DNA of 64,000 bases from Modestobacter sp. VKM Ac-2985 (GCF_026967925.1 NZ_JAPVBI010000001.1:1019513-1083512), one strand, 5' to 3'. Positions 35,241 to 44,227 are shown, counted from the stretch's first letter. Notes: generated by a model from the sequence alone, not told the origin. A program made the numbers and translations.

Positions 35241-36104
35241 ATGACCGCGATTCGGCACGTGGCAGCGGTCGATGCCCTCGGTGAGTTCCTGCCTTTGGGT
35301 GGCGCCGTCGGATCCCAGCACGCTGACCTGCTGATTGGGTACACGGGACAGGATCTAGCATCGGCCGGGCCGCCCGCCTGCTGGCCTGGAGAGTCGCTTC
35401 TGAAACGGGTGGGTGTCAGGCGCGGCCTGAGCCGAGCGGAGTGCCTGGCCATAGGCGACGGGTACCTCGAGTACCGGCACGCATTGGCGCGGCAAACGAC
35501 TTGGCAGATGCCTCGCCTCGCCGAGGTGGTCGCCCATGGCGGTGACCAGGAGTGGCACCTGCTGCTGATCGAGCAGTACGTTCGGGGTGAGTCGCTGTCG
35601 GCGTTTCTGGGGAGTACGCGTCACTCCGCCGAGTACCGACAGGCAGCGCTAGCAGCGGTGCTGCGCAACGTGCTGAGTCATCCAGAGACGAACCGGGCCA
35701 TCTCGGTGAACGGCCATCGGCTCCGGCTGGTCGGACAGGGCGTCGACCTGAAGCCATCTAATGTGGTCGTCGCCACGATCGGCTCGCCGTACTTGGTCGA
35801 CCAGTTCCCGCCACTGCTCTTGGACGGCAGCGGCGCGGTGCGGTTCCGGTGGGAGCGGCTGCACACGTTCAGTGAGGAGAAGCTCAAGATCCTGTGCTTT
35901 ACCAAGGCAGGAGCCATGCTCCGCCTGCTCCGACTGCTGCAACTCAGTGCGCGGAGCGTGGAGGAGGCGGCACGGCTGACGCGTGGATTCCTCGCCACCG
36001 TCCAAGCCGTCGGCCCACGACAGACCGACTGGCGTTTCTTGTGGCAGGAGGTCCAGGCCAATTTCCCGACGCTGCGGCGGTTGTATGCCGGGGCAACAAG
36101 TTGA
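35241..36104 (+). CDS. Protein-kinase-like island protein, unknown function
   Basis: A 287-aa soluble protein. EWHLLLIEQYVRGESLSAFL (about residues 104-122) looks like the hinge of a protein kinase, and GQGVDLKPSNVVV (about 166-178) matches the catalytic-loop pattern D-x-K-P-x-N, with HR of HRD lost. A clear DFG is missing (VDQFPPLLLDGSG is the nearest) and the glycine-rich loop is unclear (LPLGGAVGSQHADLL?). It may be a degenerate kinase or another member of that fold. It follows the 718-aa gene by 52 bp on the same strand and is probably co-transcribed. Confidence 0.6.
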   Translation: MTAIRHVAAVDALGEFLPLGGAVGSQHADLLIGYTGQDLASAGPPACWPGESLLKRVGVRRGLSRAECLAIGDGYLEYRHALARQTTWQMPRLAEVVAHGGDQEWHLLLIEQYVRGESLSAFLGSTRHSAEYRQAALAAVLRNVLSHPETNRAISVNGHRLRLVGQGVDLKPSNVVVATIGSPYLVDQFPPLLLDGSGAVRFRWERLHTFSEEKLKILCFTKAGAMLRLLRLLQLSARSVEEAARLTRGFLATVQAVGPRQTDWRFLWQEVQANFPTLRRLYAGATS

Positions 36105-36564
36105 CTGGATCGTTTAAAGTGGGTCAATGGCTGTCATGCCCGTACCGTTCGAACTCCACGCCGAACAGGCGAAGGGCTCGACAGTGCCGACTGTCGGGCC
36201 CGTCGTCGTTCCCACGTGATGCAGCCCGTCCACCCCGCTCCGGAGTAGGTTCCTCGGAACCTGCGGAGGTGTGGTCGAGCTCTGGGCGCCGCTGCGCGAC
36301 GTGATGGCGATGCAGCCCCTGGCGGGGGAACCTAAGGGCGCCGGGAAGTCCCGCTGCGCTGGCTGGTCAAAAAGGCGCTGAAGATGCGCCTTTCCCGCTT
36401 GGCGGTGGGGGAGGCGCGCCAAAGGAGTGCCGGTCCCGACGCGTCAGCCTGGACGGACACGGTCTGACTAGACTCGGACCGGCGAACCGCGCCCGACATC
36501 GAACGGGGACGGGTCGTGACAACTGCAGTATTGACCACCCCTGGGCCATCGCACCGGAGACTCC
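36105..36564. other. 460-bp gap with a terminator-like hairpin
   Basis: AAAGGCGC-TGAAGAT-GCGCCTTT (36371-36393) is a perfect 8-bp stem with an A-tract on one side and a T-tract on the other, fit for termination in either direction. A 30-codon frame at 36127-36219 (MAVMPVPFELHAEQAKGSTV...) is open but has no support. The promoter of the next gene should lie in 36400-36560. Confidence 0.55.
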
Positions 36565-37635
36565 TTGCTTACGCCGGACCACAGCCACCTGCGCAAGTAC
36601 TTGGCGACCCTGGGCGTGGCCATCGTTGCCGGCACGCTATCTCTAGCTGGCTTATTCTTCAGGCTTCAGCAAGACCTTCTAATTTCACAATCGCGTTTGG
36701 ACGAGACGACCAGCGTGGCACGGGAGGCCATCTTGGCGCGGCAGCGATACCTCGCGGTCGCCACCGACTGGCTTCCTTGGGTCGCGCTCATCGGAGTAGT
36801 GGTCGGCCTGGCACTGGCCGCCTACGGGCTTCTCGGATGGAATAAGCGTCAGCGGGTGGCGGATGAAGTGGAGGATCAGACTCGGGAGAGGGGGCGCCTA
36901 GAGCTCAAGGCCTTGACTGACGCTGAGAAGATGGACAAGATCGCGAAGGATGCCCAAGAGAGCGCTCAGGATGCCCGTCTGAGTGCGGGGAGTGTTGGGG
37001 ACGACGGAAGTAGTTCGGCTGGTGACGAGGCATCTCCTGATCCTAAGTCGGGCAAGGGGGAAGAGTCCCAGTTGGATGAGCCCCCCGCCTCTTCGGTCGT
37101 GATCGAGCAGTATTCTGAGCCGCGAATGTCTACTTCGTCGCGGCCAACAGCCGTATCGCTCACGATGAACGATCAAGATATTGATCGAGCGTCCCTGCAC
37201 CTTCGCATCGCCGAGATTGAACGCCGAATGGTCGATCGCCTTGTCCGGGCAGTCCCTGCCAAGATGAAGTTGGTGCCGAATATCAGTGTGCGATCTCAAG
37301 GTCGAGTTGCAGCGTTCGACGCGGTGGCCGTAGACGCGAAAACTATTCCTAGGTATCTGTTTGACGTTAAGTATGCGAGCAGTTCCAGGCACGCGCGCAA
37401 CGCCTTAATCAGCTCGGTGCGGCGATCGGCCGACTGGCCGCACTTGGATGATGCGACTCCCATGATCCTGCTGGTTGTGGAAGAGCTCGATCCAAAGTCA
37501 ATGAATTCACTGCAGGGCATCGCCCATGACTATCTTTCGAACCTGAACAGGCAAATTGGGCTGGTCATCTTCAGTGCCGATGAGGTGGAGTCCATGAGTG
37601 ACGATGAATTCGCCGAGCGACTGGGTCTTCGCTGA
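36565..37635 (+). CDS. Membrane-anchored protein with PD-(D/E)xK-like C-terminus
   Basis: A 356-aa protein starting at TTG with GGAG about 5 nt upstream. It has two helices (YLATLGVAIVAGTLSLAGLFF, about 12-32; WLPWVALIGVVVGLALAAYGLLGW, about 69-92), a charged linker with coiled-coil potential (about 93-135) and a disordered acidic segment (about 140-195). The C-terminal domain has IAEIERRMVDRLVRAVP, then AAFDAVAVDAKTIPRYLFDVKYASSS, where Asp of FDAV and DVK could form a PD-(D/E)xK nuclease site, plus ILLVVEEL and GLVIFSADE strands. I do not know the family; a membrane-bound effector nuclease is an inference from motif and neighbourhood. Confidence 0.6.
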   Translation: MLTPDHSHLRKYLATLGVAIVAGTLSLAGLFFRLQQDLLISQSRLDETTSVAREAILARQRYLAVATDWLPWVALIGVVVGLALAAYGLLGWNKRQRVADEVEDQTRERGRLELKALTDAEKMDKIAKDAQESAQDARLSAGSVGDDGSSSAGDEASPDPKSGKGEESQLDEPPASSVVIEQYSEPRMSTSSRPTAVSLTMNDQDIDRASLHLRIAEIERRMVDRLVRAVPAKMKLVPNISVRSQGRVAAFDAVAVDAKTIPRYLFDVKYASSSRHARNALISSVRRSADWPHLDDATPMILLVVEELDPKSMNSLQGIAHDYLSNLNRQIGLVIFSADEVESMSDDEFAERLGLR

Positions 37636-37955
37636 CTAGGATTGACGATCCAAAAGGCTTGGGGGCTGGCTCGCCAGCAACGATCTCCGCACTATGCAGC
37701 GAGTCAACCCTCAAGGCTCCTGGTTGTGGGCGGATGCCCCCCGGCCCCGAGGACTTCGAGCCGACCTGAACATCGATCTCGCGGAGGCGCTGGACCAGTG
37801 GGTTCGCGTCAAGGCCGAGCCTCGGCCGGCCCGGCGCAGACCCGAGAGTGCGTCCAAGTGCGTTCAGCACAGGTCACGCTGGTGCGGAGCACACGCGCGC
37901 TCGGCGCAGACTGGGTGGCGGCCTTCGATTGGCAACAGCGAAGCGCCAGTTGAGC
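37636..37955. other. 320-bp convergent gap, no gene seen
   Basis: Between the converging membrane gene and qatD. A small stem, GCTGGC-TC-GCCAGC (37665-37678), is a weak terminator candidate. Two open frames here are overlapping and show no family pattern. Confidence 0.5.
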
Positions 37956-38726
37956 CTAGTGCACCGGGAGAGTCGCGAGTAGGTCCGCGATGCGCTTCGG
38001 CAGTCGAGCGACAGCCCCTGACTTCGTCGAGATGTCCCGCAGGTTGCGATACGCGCGCTGCCTGACGACGGGTGGTGTCATCGCGCGAATGTGACTGATC
38101 CGGTCTTCCAGCGGATAAGTGTTCCCGGGCAGGCGCGCTTTGGTGCGCGCACGGGAACTCGGAAAATCGGTCTCAGGTAGCCAGCGGTCCTCGGGAATGC
38201 GTTCCAGGGCCTCGTCTGTCATCGCTGCGTTGACAGAGAAGTAGCAACCGGCCCCAGCGGCCCGCTCCACCTGATCCGGGTTGCCGCTGAACCAATGAAG
38301 GATGAGGCCGGGGTGAGGCCGTTTCTCGATTGCGTCCAACACTGGATCGATGCGCCCTGTGCTGTGCACGCTGATCAAGACCGGCTGATCCTGCAACTCG
38401 TCCAGAATCGACTCGAAGACCGCCTGCTGAGTCTTAATGCTTCCTCGTCGGTCCATCCCGACTTCGCCGACAACGGCAAAGTATGGATGAGCGCGACGAA
38501 AGGTTTCCGCCGAGTACTCTTCCAGGGCTGCCGGGAGGCCCGGATGTACTCCTAGCCCCCATGTGAGAGGGCGGTCTTGGCGCTGAACTACTTGGCGTGC
38601 CTCTTGCAGTGAGCGTGTCATCGCAAATATCACTGAGTCGCCGAGCGGGCGAATCTGTGCAGGTGTGACGTCATGCGCGATGTGTGCATGACAGTCGAGA
38701 GGTGGGAGGTCAAGGGAGTGGGACAT
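37956..38726 (-). CDS. qatD: QatD, TatD-like metal-dependent hydrolase
   Basis: A 256-aa TatD/amidohydrolase-fold enzyme with all metal-site segments: DCHAHI (HxH), GLGVHPG, VVGEVGMD (Glu), SVHSTG (His), LHWFSG (His) and ETDFP (Asp). TatD proteins are Mg2+-dependent DNases; in the QatABCD anti-phage system the TatD-like protein is an essential component. It is the last gene of the operon and its start overlaps the qatC stop by 17 bp. Confidence 0.88.
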   Translation of the reverse strand: MSHSLDLPPLDCHAHIAHDVTPAQIRPLGDSVIFAMTRSLQEARQVVQRQDRPLTWGLGVHPGLPAALEEYSAETFRRAHPYFAVVGEVGMDRRGSIKTQQAVFESILDELQDQPVLISVHSTGRIDPVLDAIEKRPHPGLILHWFSGNPDQVERAAGAGCYFSVNAAMTDEALERIPEDRWLPETDFPSSRARTKARLPGNTYPLEDRISHIRAMTPPVVRQRAYRNLRDISTKSGAVARLPKRIADLLATLPVH

Positions 38727-39972
38727 CGCTCAACTCCTTCCGTCCTCTCTCGCACAGACTGAGAACCTCATCGAGATCGATATCCGCGGGCCAAGCGGCG
38801 GAGGCGATGAGATCAACTTCGTCAACCGGTGAGGCCAGGGCTTCCTTGAGAGCGATCAGGTCCGACCGGCGTCGTGCGATCAGGGTTGTCCGTGCCTCGC
38901 CTGTGACTTCGTTGATCAAATAGGGCGTGTCATCCGCGACGCCAGCGGCGATAAAGGCGCCGCGTCGAACGATGCACGCGATGCAGAGTCCGCAGTTATG
39001 CGTAGCGTTCCCGCCAGTGAGTCGTCCACCGTCGAGTTTGCTGCATGACAGCGTCCGCGCGGCGCCCTCTTGGATGCCGGGCAGGTCGCTGTCGGCAGCC
39101 TTGCGGACGAGTTCCCCCTTGGTCAGCATGGCGTACGGATTGTGGATGGCGATGTTCAGGGAGAGTTCGTTAGTGAGGCGCTGAACTTGATAGAACGTCC
39201 ACGGGTGCGTTGACTTGGTTGACAGTGCTCCGCCGCGTGAGGCCTGCAGGGGCAGGTTGATGCTGGTGAAGCCGTTCTCGGGGACGATGACTTCACGAGC
39301 GCTCGTCCCGCTTGCTGCGGCGATAGCGAGAGCCATGAAAAGCAGTGACCTTGTTCGAGTGGAGGGCTCGCGCTTGGCGGCGGTCTGCGTGATCTGAAGC
39401 CGCGTCCAGGAGAACATCGGGACTCTGTGGCAGAACCACGCTTCGGCCAGGTTCTGGGCGTGCCGGACAGCGGTGGATGCATCTCGGTGCCCTACGTGGA
39501 GTCGGTGCGCCGCCGAAGCCGCATGGTCCACGGCGCCGGAGAATGAATCTAGCCCGCCGGACAGAAGCATGACGTCGCGCCGCTCGACCGGTACTTGTAC
39601 CTGACCAGGGGGGTCGACGCTTTGAACGGGCGTTAGTTCCCAGGTGTCTCCCGTAAGCCAAGCCAAGATGTCCATCACGGTGCGGCCTGGGTCGGACAGC
39701 CAGAGATCGGGTCGTCGCAAGTGCACCGTGAGGTGCAAGTCGCGGGAGAAATGGGTCGGCCTCGGGGCCAGGCGGTCGGTGACGTACGCCGCGACGGCGA
39801 TTCGCAGTAGATCGACCGCCTCGTCGGCTACGGCGCCGAAGCCATCGACGTACCAGCCGATGTCCGACTTCAGCGTGTCCGTTGATCCTGGATCGGGGGA
39901 CCAGGCGATCTGTTGTGCTGCCGGGTTGGCGGTGGTGGCACCCGAGGGCAGCAGTTCGACGGCGGTCATCAT
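38710..39972 (-). CDS. qatC: QatC, QueC-like enzyme of the Qat system
   Basis: A 420-aa protein with the PP-loop ATP pyrophosphatase signature MLLSGGLDSFSGAVD (about residues 134-148) and a QueC-type zinc site in NCGLCIACIVRRGAF (with CSKLDGG upstream). QueC makes preQ0, a 7-deazaguanine; whether QatC modifies protein, nucleotide or DNA is not settled here. The N-terminal 130 residues are Qat-specific. Start ATG 39972 overlaps the qatB stop (ATGA). Confidence 0.88.
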   Translation of the reverse strand: MMTAVELLPSGATTANPAAQQIAWSPDPGSTDTLKSDIGWYVDGFGAVADEAVDLLRIAVAAYVTDRLAPRPTHFSRDLHLTVHLRRPDLWLSDPGRTVMDILAWLTGDTWELTPVQSVDPPGQVQVPVERRDVMLLSGGLDSFSGAVDHAASAAHRLHVGHRDASTAVRHAQNLAEAWFCHRVPMFSWTRLQITQTAAKREPSTRTRSLLFMALAIAAASGTSAREVIVPENGFTSINLPLQASRGGALSTKSTHPWTFYQVQRLTNELSLNIAIHNPYAMLTKGELVRKAADSDLPGIQEGAARTLSCSKLDGGRLTGGNATHNCGLCIACIVRRGAFIAAGVADDTPYLINEVTGEARTTLIARRRSDLIALKEALASPVDEVDLIASAAWPADIDLDEVLSLCERGRKELSDVPLP

Positions 39973-40799
39973 GTCGTGCCCTTCAGTAGGCTGACGGCAT
40001 CTGCCGTCAGCCTGGTTGCCTTCTCGATGAAGGTCCTAGGCGAAAAGCGCCCCATTACTGCGAGGCGCGCCCCCTTGATCCGTCGCGCGATGTAGGGCTT
40101 CACGAACTGCTCGAACTTTCGTGTCGCTTGTGCGGAGAGTCCGTCGCGAGCCCGCTTCGACCTCAGTTCGACCAGGGCCGACCGGTAGACGAAGGCACTC
40201 AGGAACGTGCGCAGCACTTCCTCCTCGCTCAGGGGCGACTTAGCAGCCAGGACTTCCTTCATCGTCTCGTAGGCCGCCTTGCGGAGGGCCTCGTCATCCG
40301 GGTGCCCGGGAGCGCCGATGACGTCGTCCAGAATCCGCATGCACTGCTCTCGCACCGGAAGTGCCGAGAGTTCACGCAGGTTGAGGCCAAGATCATCGAG
40401 TGCGCTGGCATTGCCTTCTCGAAGGGCATACGCCCCAGCGATGGCGGCGGCTCCTCGGGCGGCCTGCTTCTGAAGCGATCTCGGCGAGCGACTTCGGCCC
40501 GTACTGCCGGATGAGCCACTGCGAACCGACCCGCTCCCGCCGCCGCGCTCATGGCGCTTGGAGGCGAGCAGGTCATTGAGGTTGAAGGAGGGACTCTGCC
40601 GTGGGCGGCGAAGCGCTGTGTCCTGCTTCAGGAAGGCGTTAGCGATGGCCTGAGCCACGGCTTGGGCATGGTCGTTTGGTCGGGAGCCGTCGTCGGATGC
40701 GGGGCTGGATTTACCGCTGCTGTCAAGGTCAGCGAACGCATCATGGGCGTCTGCCCAAGAAGCCGATCCACTACCTCCGTACGCCCCCGACGTGCCCAT
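39969..40799 (-). CDS. qatB: QatB, Qat system protein of unknown function
   Basis: A 276-aa protein opening MGTSGAYGGSGSASWADAHDAF, the glycine/serine-rich start typical of QatB, with a low-complexity linker (GSGSVRSGSSGSTGRSRS, about 88-105) and a helical C-terminal half (NLRELSALPVREQCMRILDDVIG to GRFSPRTFIEKATRLTADAV). Only its position and this pattern support the name. It overlaps qatA by one base (TAATG) and qatC by 4. Confidence 0.82.
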   Translation of the reverse strand: MGTSGAYGGSGSASWADAHDAFADLDSSGKSSPASDDGSRPNDHAQAVAQAIANAFLKQDTALRRPRQSPSFNLNDLLASKRHERGGGSGSVRSGSSGSTGRSRSPRSLQKQAARGAAAIAGAYALREGNASALDDLGLNLRELSALPVREQCMRILDDVIGAPGHPDDEALRKAAYETMKEVLAAKSPLSEEEVLRTFLSAFVYRSALVELRSKRARDGLSAQATRKFEQFVKPYIARRIKGARLAVMGRFSPRTFIEKATRLTADAVSLLKGTT

Positions 40800-42565
40800 T
40801 ACCGGTCGCTGAGCATCTGCTCGGCAGCCGTCCGCACCATCGGGGACAGGTGTTGGTCGCGCTGGATCTCACGGAGCAGACCCTTCACCTCCGGATGCGG
40901 GCTGTCACCGAGGGCGGCGACATCCACAGGCTGAAGATGCGACCAGGCGTGGTTCCGCACCCCAGCGACGACATCGGCCACGACAGAGGGGACCTTGTTC
41001 GCTACCTGCACTGCTGCTTCGACGGCCCACTCAGGCGACGAAAGCCTTGGCACTCTGACCAGAAGGGTCTGTACGAGCGCTCGCTGTTCCGACAGGTCCC
41101 GCTGCACGGCCTTCTCGATCGCTTCTTCCCTGACCACGTCCGAGTCGCTGAGCAACTCATCGAGGAGACGCAGAACCTCATCTGGCAACGACCCACCTGC
41201 GCTGAAGGCCGTGAAGGTAGCGGCCAGGCTGAGGTAGGCATCGAAGCCCCTTGCGAGTCCATCAAGCGACGGTTCCGACCCAGCCCACTCGCGGGACTCC
41301 GTACTCACGCCGTCCGGTTGGGGCGCGTCTTCCTCCTGGCGACCCCACGCCTCCCATCGAGGCAGCAGGTCCAGTCGCTCCTGCGTCGAGAGGCCAACCA
41401 AGACCTCGAAGTCTGCTGGGTAGCGATCCTCCAAGATGTACAACTTGAGGACGGCCCCAGGGCTGATCTCCACGCCACGGCTCTTGGCGATGGCCTCTCT
41501 CACGCCCCAGGCATTGAGGAACCTCTTGATGGCGCGGGGACTACTCCACTTGTCCCCAGCCAGGCCGCGCGCCAGTTGCGAAGCCAGTTGCAGGTCCTCA
41601 GAAGTCGGCTGATGGCAACCCATCGCGTACGGGCCTACAAGGTAGGGGCTCTCATTACGAATCCGGCGCGCCTGCACGTGGTCAACGAGCGCGCTGTACT
41701 CGCCGCGCGATGGTGCGCTGCGTGCCGACAACAGTAGGGCGATGTAGGTCTCCGCGTCGTCCGGTGACAGCCGAGGCAGCGTGACCGGCAACTGGACGAT
41801 CTTCTCCAGGTACCGCTCAGCGAACCCACCTCGTCCTGCGGCGTCCACGCTGGCGGCGATCGCGTTCCGGACCATCTCCTGGTCAGCCGCCAAGACGAAG
41901 GCCATCTTGGGGACTGACAGGAACAACTTGATTGCTTCCAGGGTGGCCATGACCGCAGGCGGCAGGCAGCGATCCAAGTCATCGACCAGCACGACGACCT
42001 TCTCGACGTCCTCCAACTCTTCCATGAGTTCCTCGAAGGCCGCCTTGAACCCGGCCATGGTGCGTGGTTGCTCGTCCTCTGGTCCCGGGGTGAGCGCCTC
42101 TACCCACGCCTGCGGGTCGGGCTGCATGGTGAGGGCAGTGTTGGCGACGACTGTGCCGACCTTGACCCATGCAATCCGCTTGAGGAGGCCACGAATCTTC
42201 GTCACGTGCCCCTCGGCCGGGCGCCCTTGGGCGATCTCGCTCAGGATCTGGCCGATCAACGTGCCTCGAACGTCACCTTCTTCGTCGTACTCCCACGGGT
42301 CGGCGCGGACCACGATGACCCCGGGAGTGTCGTCAAGCCGCTGGCCGATCAATTCAAGCGCCGTCGACTTGCCGCCGCCCCAAGGGGACTGGATGGCGAT
42401 GGTGACGGGATCGAGGTCGTCTGCCGATAGGGCCGTGATCACCGCCTCGGCGACCGAGTGGAAGCCCAAGAGGTCCAGCGTGGCTGGGTTGTCGTTCCAC
42501 AGTCGGACAGTTCCGCTTGTAGACACCTGATGCACCCCGTTCACTCGCTCGAACGATCCCGACAC
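40799..42565 (-). CDS. qatA: QatA, KAP-family P-loop ATPase of the Qat system
   Basis: A 588-aa KAP NTPase. Walker A is SPWGGGKSTALELI (about residues 60-73), Walker B and the KAP signature are VVVLVDDLDRCLP (about 193-205), with the AIKLFLSVPKMAFVLAADQE sensor strand after. Most KAP proteins have membrane helices in the insert; the segment IAWVKVGTVVANTALTM here is only weakly hydrophobic. It is the first gene of the qatABCD operon and likely supplies the ATP-driven sensing or assembly step. Confidence 0.9.
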   Translation of the reverse strand: MSGSFERVNGVHQVSTSGTVRLWNDNPATLDLLGFHSVAEAVITALSADDLDPVTIAIQSPWGGGKSTALELIGQRLDDTPGVIVVRADPWEYDEEGDVRGTLIGQILSEIAQGRPAEGHVTKIRGLLKRIAWVKVGTVVANTALTMQPDPQAWVEALTPGPEDEQPRTMAGFKAAFEELMEELEDVEKVVVLVDDLDRCLPPAVMATLEAIKLFLSVPKMAFVLAADQEMVRNAIAASVDAAGRGGFAERYLEKIVQLPVTLPRLSPDDAETYIALLLSARSAPSRGEYSALVDHVQARRIRNESPYLVGPYAMGCHQPTSEDLQLASQLARGLAGDKWSSPRAIKRFLNAWGVREAIAKSRGVEISPGAVLKLYILEDRYPADFEVLVGLSTQERLDLLPRWEAWGRQEEDAPQPDGVSTESREWAGSEPSLDGLARGFDAYLSLAATFTAFSAGGSLPDEVLRLLDELLSDSDVVREEAIEKAVQRDLSEQRALVQTLLVRVPRLSSPEWAVEAAVQVANKVPSVVADVVAGVRNHAWSHLQPVDVAALGDSPHPEVKGLLREIQRDQHLSPMVRTAAEQMLSDR

Positions 42566-42703
42566 GCACGGTAGGGCACCCGTCTGACGCTTCTAGGGGA
42601 AGAGGAGTCGTGTGACACGTATACCGGCCGCTGCCACTAACCCTGGTCGTCTGCTCCGGACGCCAGCGCGGTCCTTTCCCCTCGGCAAAGGTCCGGCGGC
42701 CGG

Positions 42704-44095
42704 TCAATATGCCGTGGCCGCGAACCGCACGGTGCGGGCTGCCGCGTCGGCGGTCACGAGCCGGACACGGACCCGCTGGCCCGGGGTCAACCGACCGTCG
42801 CAGCGGGCCTGGACGGCCAGGTCGCTGAGCACAACAGTCGACCGCTTGTCGTCCGCGTCGAGCACGACGGCGTCGAACACCTCACCGACCCGGCCGGCCA
42901 GCACGGTGGCCTCGACCAGGTCGATGACGGCGCGCTCGACCTCGCGCGTGCGCCGGTCCGAGGCGGCCATCAGCCCGGGCAGCTCCGGCAGTGCCGCGCG
43001 CAGTTCGGCGGAGGGCTGCTCGCCGGCGGCCAGCGCCAGGCAGACCTCGGTGCCGAACCGGTCGACGAGCCGGCGCAGCGGCGCGGTCACGTGCGCATAG
43101 GGCGCGCCGACGCCACCGTGTCCGGGCTGGTCGGGCGGCGGGCCGTCGAACGCGGTGTAGGCGGCGCCGCGCAGCAGTGAGGCGGCGGCGTCGAGGAAGG
43201 CCGCGTGCCGGGGCCGCGACGGGTCCAGTCCGGCGATGACGTCACCGGGACCGGCGCCGTTCGGCCAGTCGACGCCGAGCCCGGGCGCGAGCCGGCGGAG
43301 CGTGTCGACCGCGCCCGGGTCGGGCGGCGGCAGCGTGCGCAGCACACCGACCCCGCCGTCCATCATCAGCTGGGCCGCGCAGCGGCCGGTGAGGAGCGAG
43401 ATCTGCGCGTTCCACCCCTCGACGTCGGACTGGCCGCGGAAGGCGATCGTCCAGCCGCCGTCGGGTCCGGGCTCCACCTCCTGGGACGGCGTGCCCAGCT
43501 CGATTGCACCTCGGTCCCGGGCGCGAGCCTGCAGGAGTCGGCCGATCTCGGGCAGCAGCTCCAACTCGGCGGGGACGTCAGCGCCCACCGACTCGTAGTC
43601 CAGCTGGGCCCGGCTGCGCACCCGAGCGCGGCGCAGGTCCACGGCGGTGATCTCGCCGTCGGCGTCCAGATCGATGGTCCACAGCGCGGCCGGCCGGAGC
43701 TGGTCGGGCAGCAGGCTGGCCGCGCCCTCGGACAGCTGGGGCGGGTGCAGCGGCGTCCGGCCGTCGGGGGAGTAGACGGTATGTCCGCGGCGCCGGGCCT
43801 CGGCGTCGATCGCGCTGCCGAGCGGCACGAAGGCGCCGACGTCGGCGATCGCGTAGGACACCCGGTAGCCACCCCCGGTGCGAGCCAGGTGCACGGCCTG
43901 GTCCAGGTCGCGGGCGCCGGGCGGGTCGATGGTCACCAGGGGCAGGTCGGTGGCGTCGTGGTCGGGCAGCGGTGGGGCGGCGGCGACCCGGTCGGCCTCG
44001 GCCAGCACGTCGGCCGGGAACTCGTCGGGCACCCCGGCCTCGGCCCGGATCGCGGCGAAGTCGAGCGGTCCGGACACCCTCAGCACGCGAGCCAC
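42704..44095 (-). CDS. RNB-domain (RNase II/R-type) ribonuclease
   Basis: A 463-aa enzyme from GTG 44095. The catalytic core is DLPLVTIDPPGARDLDQAVHLARTGGGYRVSYAIADVGAFVPLGSAIDAEARRRG, with the Asp cluster that binds Mg2+, followed by SPDGRTPLHPPQLSEGAASLLP and the conserved end YAHVTAPLRRLVDRFGTEV. It is short because it lacks the cold-shock and S1 domains of RNase R, as is usual in the actinobacterial paralogue. It degrades RNA 3' to 5'. It marks the return to core genes after the island. Confidence 0.93.
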   Translation of the reverse strand: MARVLRVSGPLDFAAIRAEAGVPDEFPADVLAEADRVAAAPPLPDHDATDLPLVTIDPPGARDLDQAVHLARTGGGYRVSYAIADVGAFVPLGSAIDAEARRRGHTVYSPDGRTPLHPPQLSEGAASLLPDQLRPAALWTIDLDADGEITAVDLRRARVRSRAQLDYESVGADVPAELELLPEIGRLLQARARDRGAIELGTPSQEVEPGPDGGWTIAFRGQSDVEGWNAQISLLTGRCAAQLMMDGGVGVLRTLPPPDPGAVDTLRRLAPGLGVDWPNGAGPGDVIAGLDPSRPRHAAFLDAAASLLRGAAYTAFDGPPPDQPGHGGVGAPYAHVTAPLRRLVDRFGTEVCLALAAGEQPSAELRAALPELPGLMAASDRRTREVERAVIDLVEATVLAGRVGEVFDAVVLDADDKRSTVVLSDLAVQARCDGRLTPGQRVRVRLVTADAAARTVRFAATAY

Positions 44096-44227
44096 GCCGC
44101 CACCCTGGCATGAGCGGTCAGGTACTGCGATCTGCGTAGTCGGAGCCTGCGTCTGCACGACGACGGGACCCCTGCCTGGACGAAACGCTGCTCGGGACAA
44201 CCACCACGACCACTGGGGTGTACCGAC

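Larger units (their letters stand above)
31547..42600. mobile_element. Genomic island at tRNA-Ala carrying defence genes
   Basis: Beginning at the 3' end of tRNA-Ala, the region has a broken tyrosine integrase, an IS3 relic, three genes of no known family, and qatABCD. Base composition is visibly less GC-rich in 33-42 kb (TTG starts, AAT/ATT codons, gaps rich in A/T). Core-type genes resume with the RNB ribonuclease at 42704. I did not find a second copy of the tRNA 3' end, so the right boundary is approximate. Confidence 0.6.

Noticed and set aside
36127..36219. 30-codon frame MAVMPVPFELHAEQAKGSTV...
   Set aside because: No family pattern and no convincing ribosome-binding site.
36516..36845. 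109-codon plus-strand frame overlapping the start of the membrane nuclease-like gene
   Set aside because: It is in another frame from the TTG-started gene, which has clear helices and a better ribosome-binding site.
42566..42703. Direct repeat of the tRNA-Ala 3' end as the right attachment site of the island
   Set aside because: I looked for GGTTCGAGTCCCCT-like sequence and found none; the boundary could lie elsewhere or be eroded.
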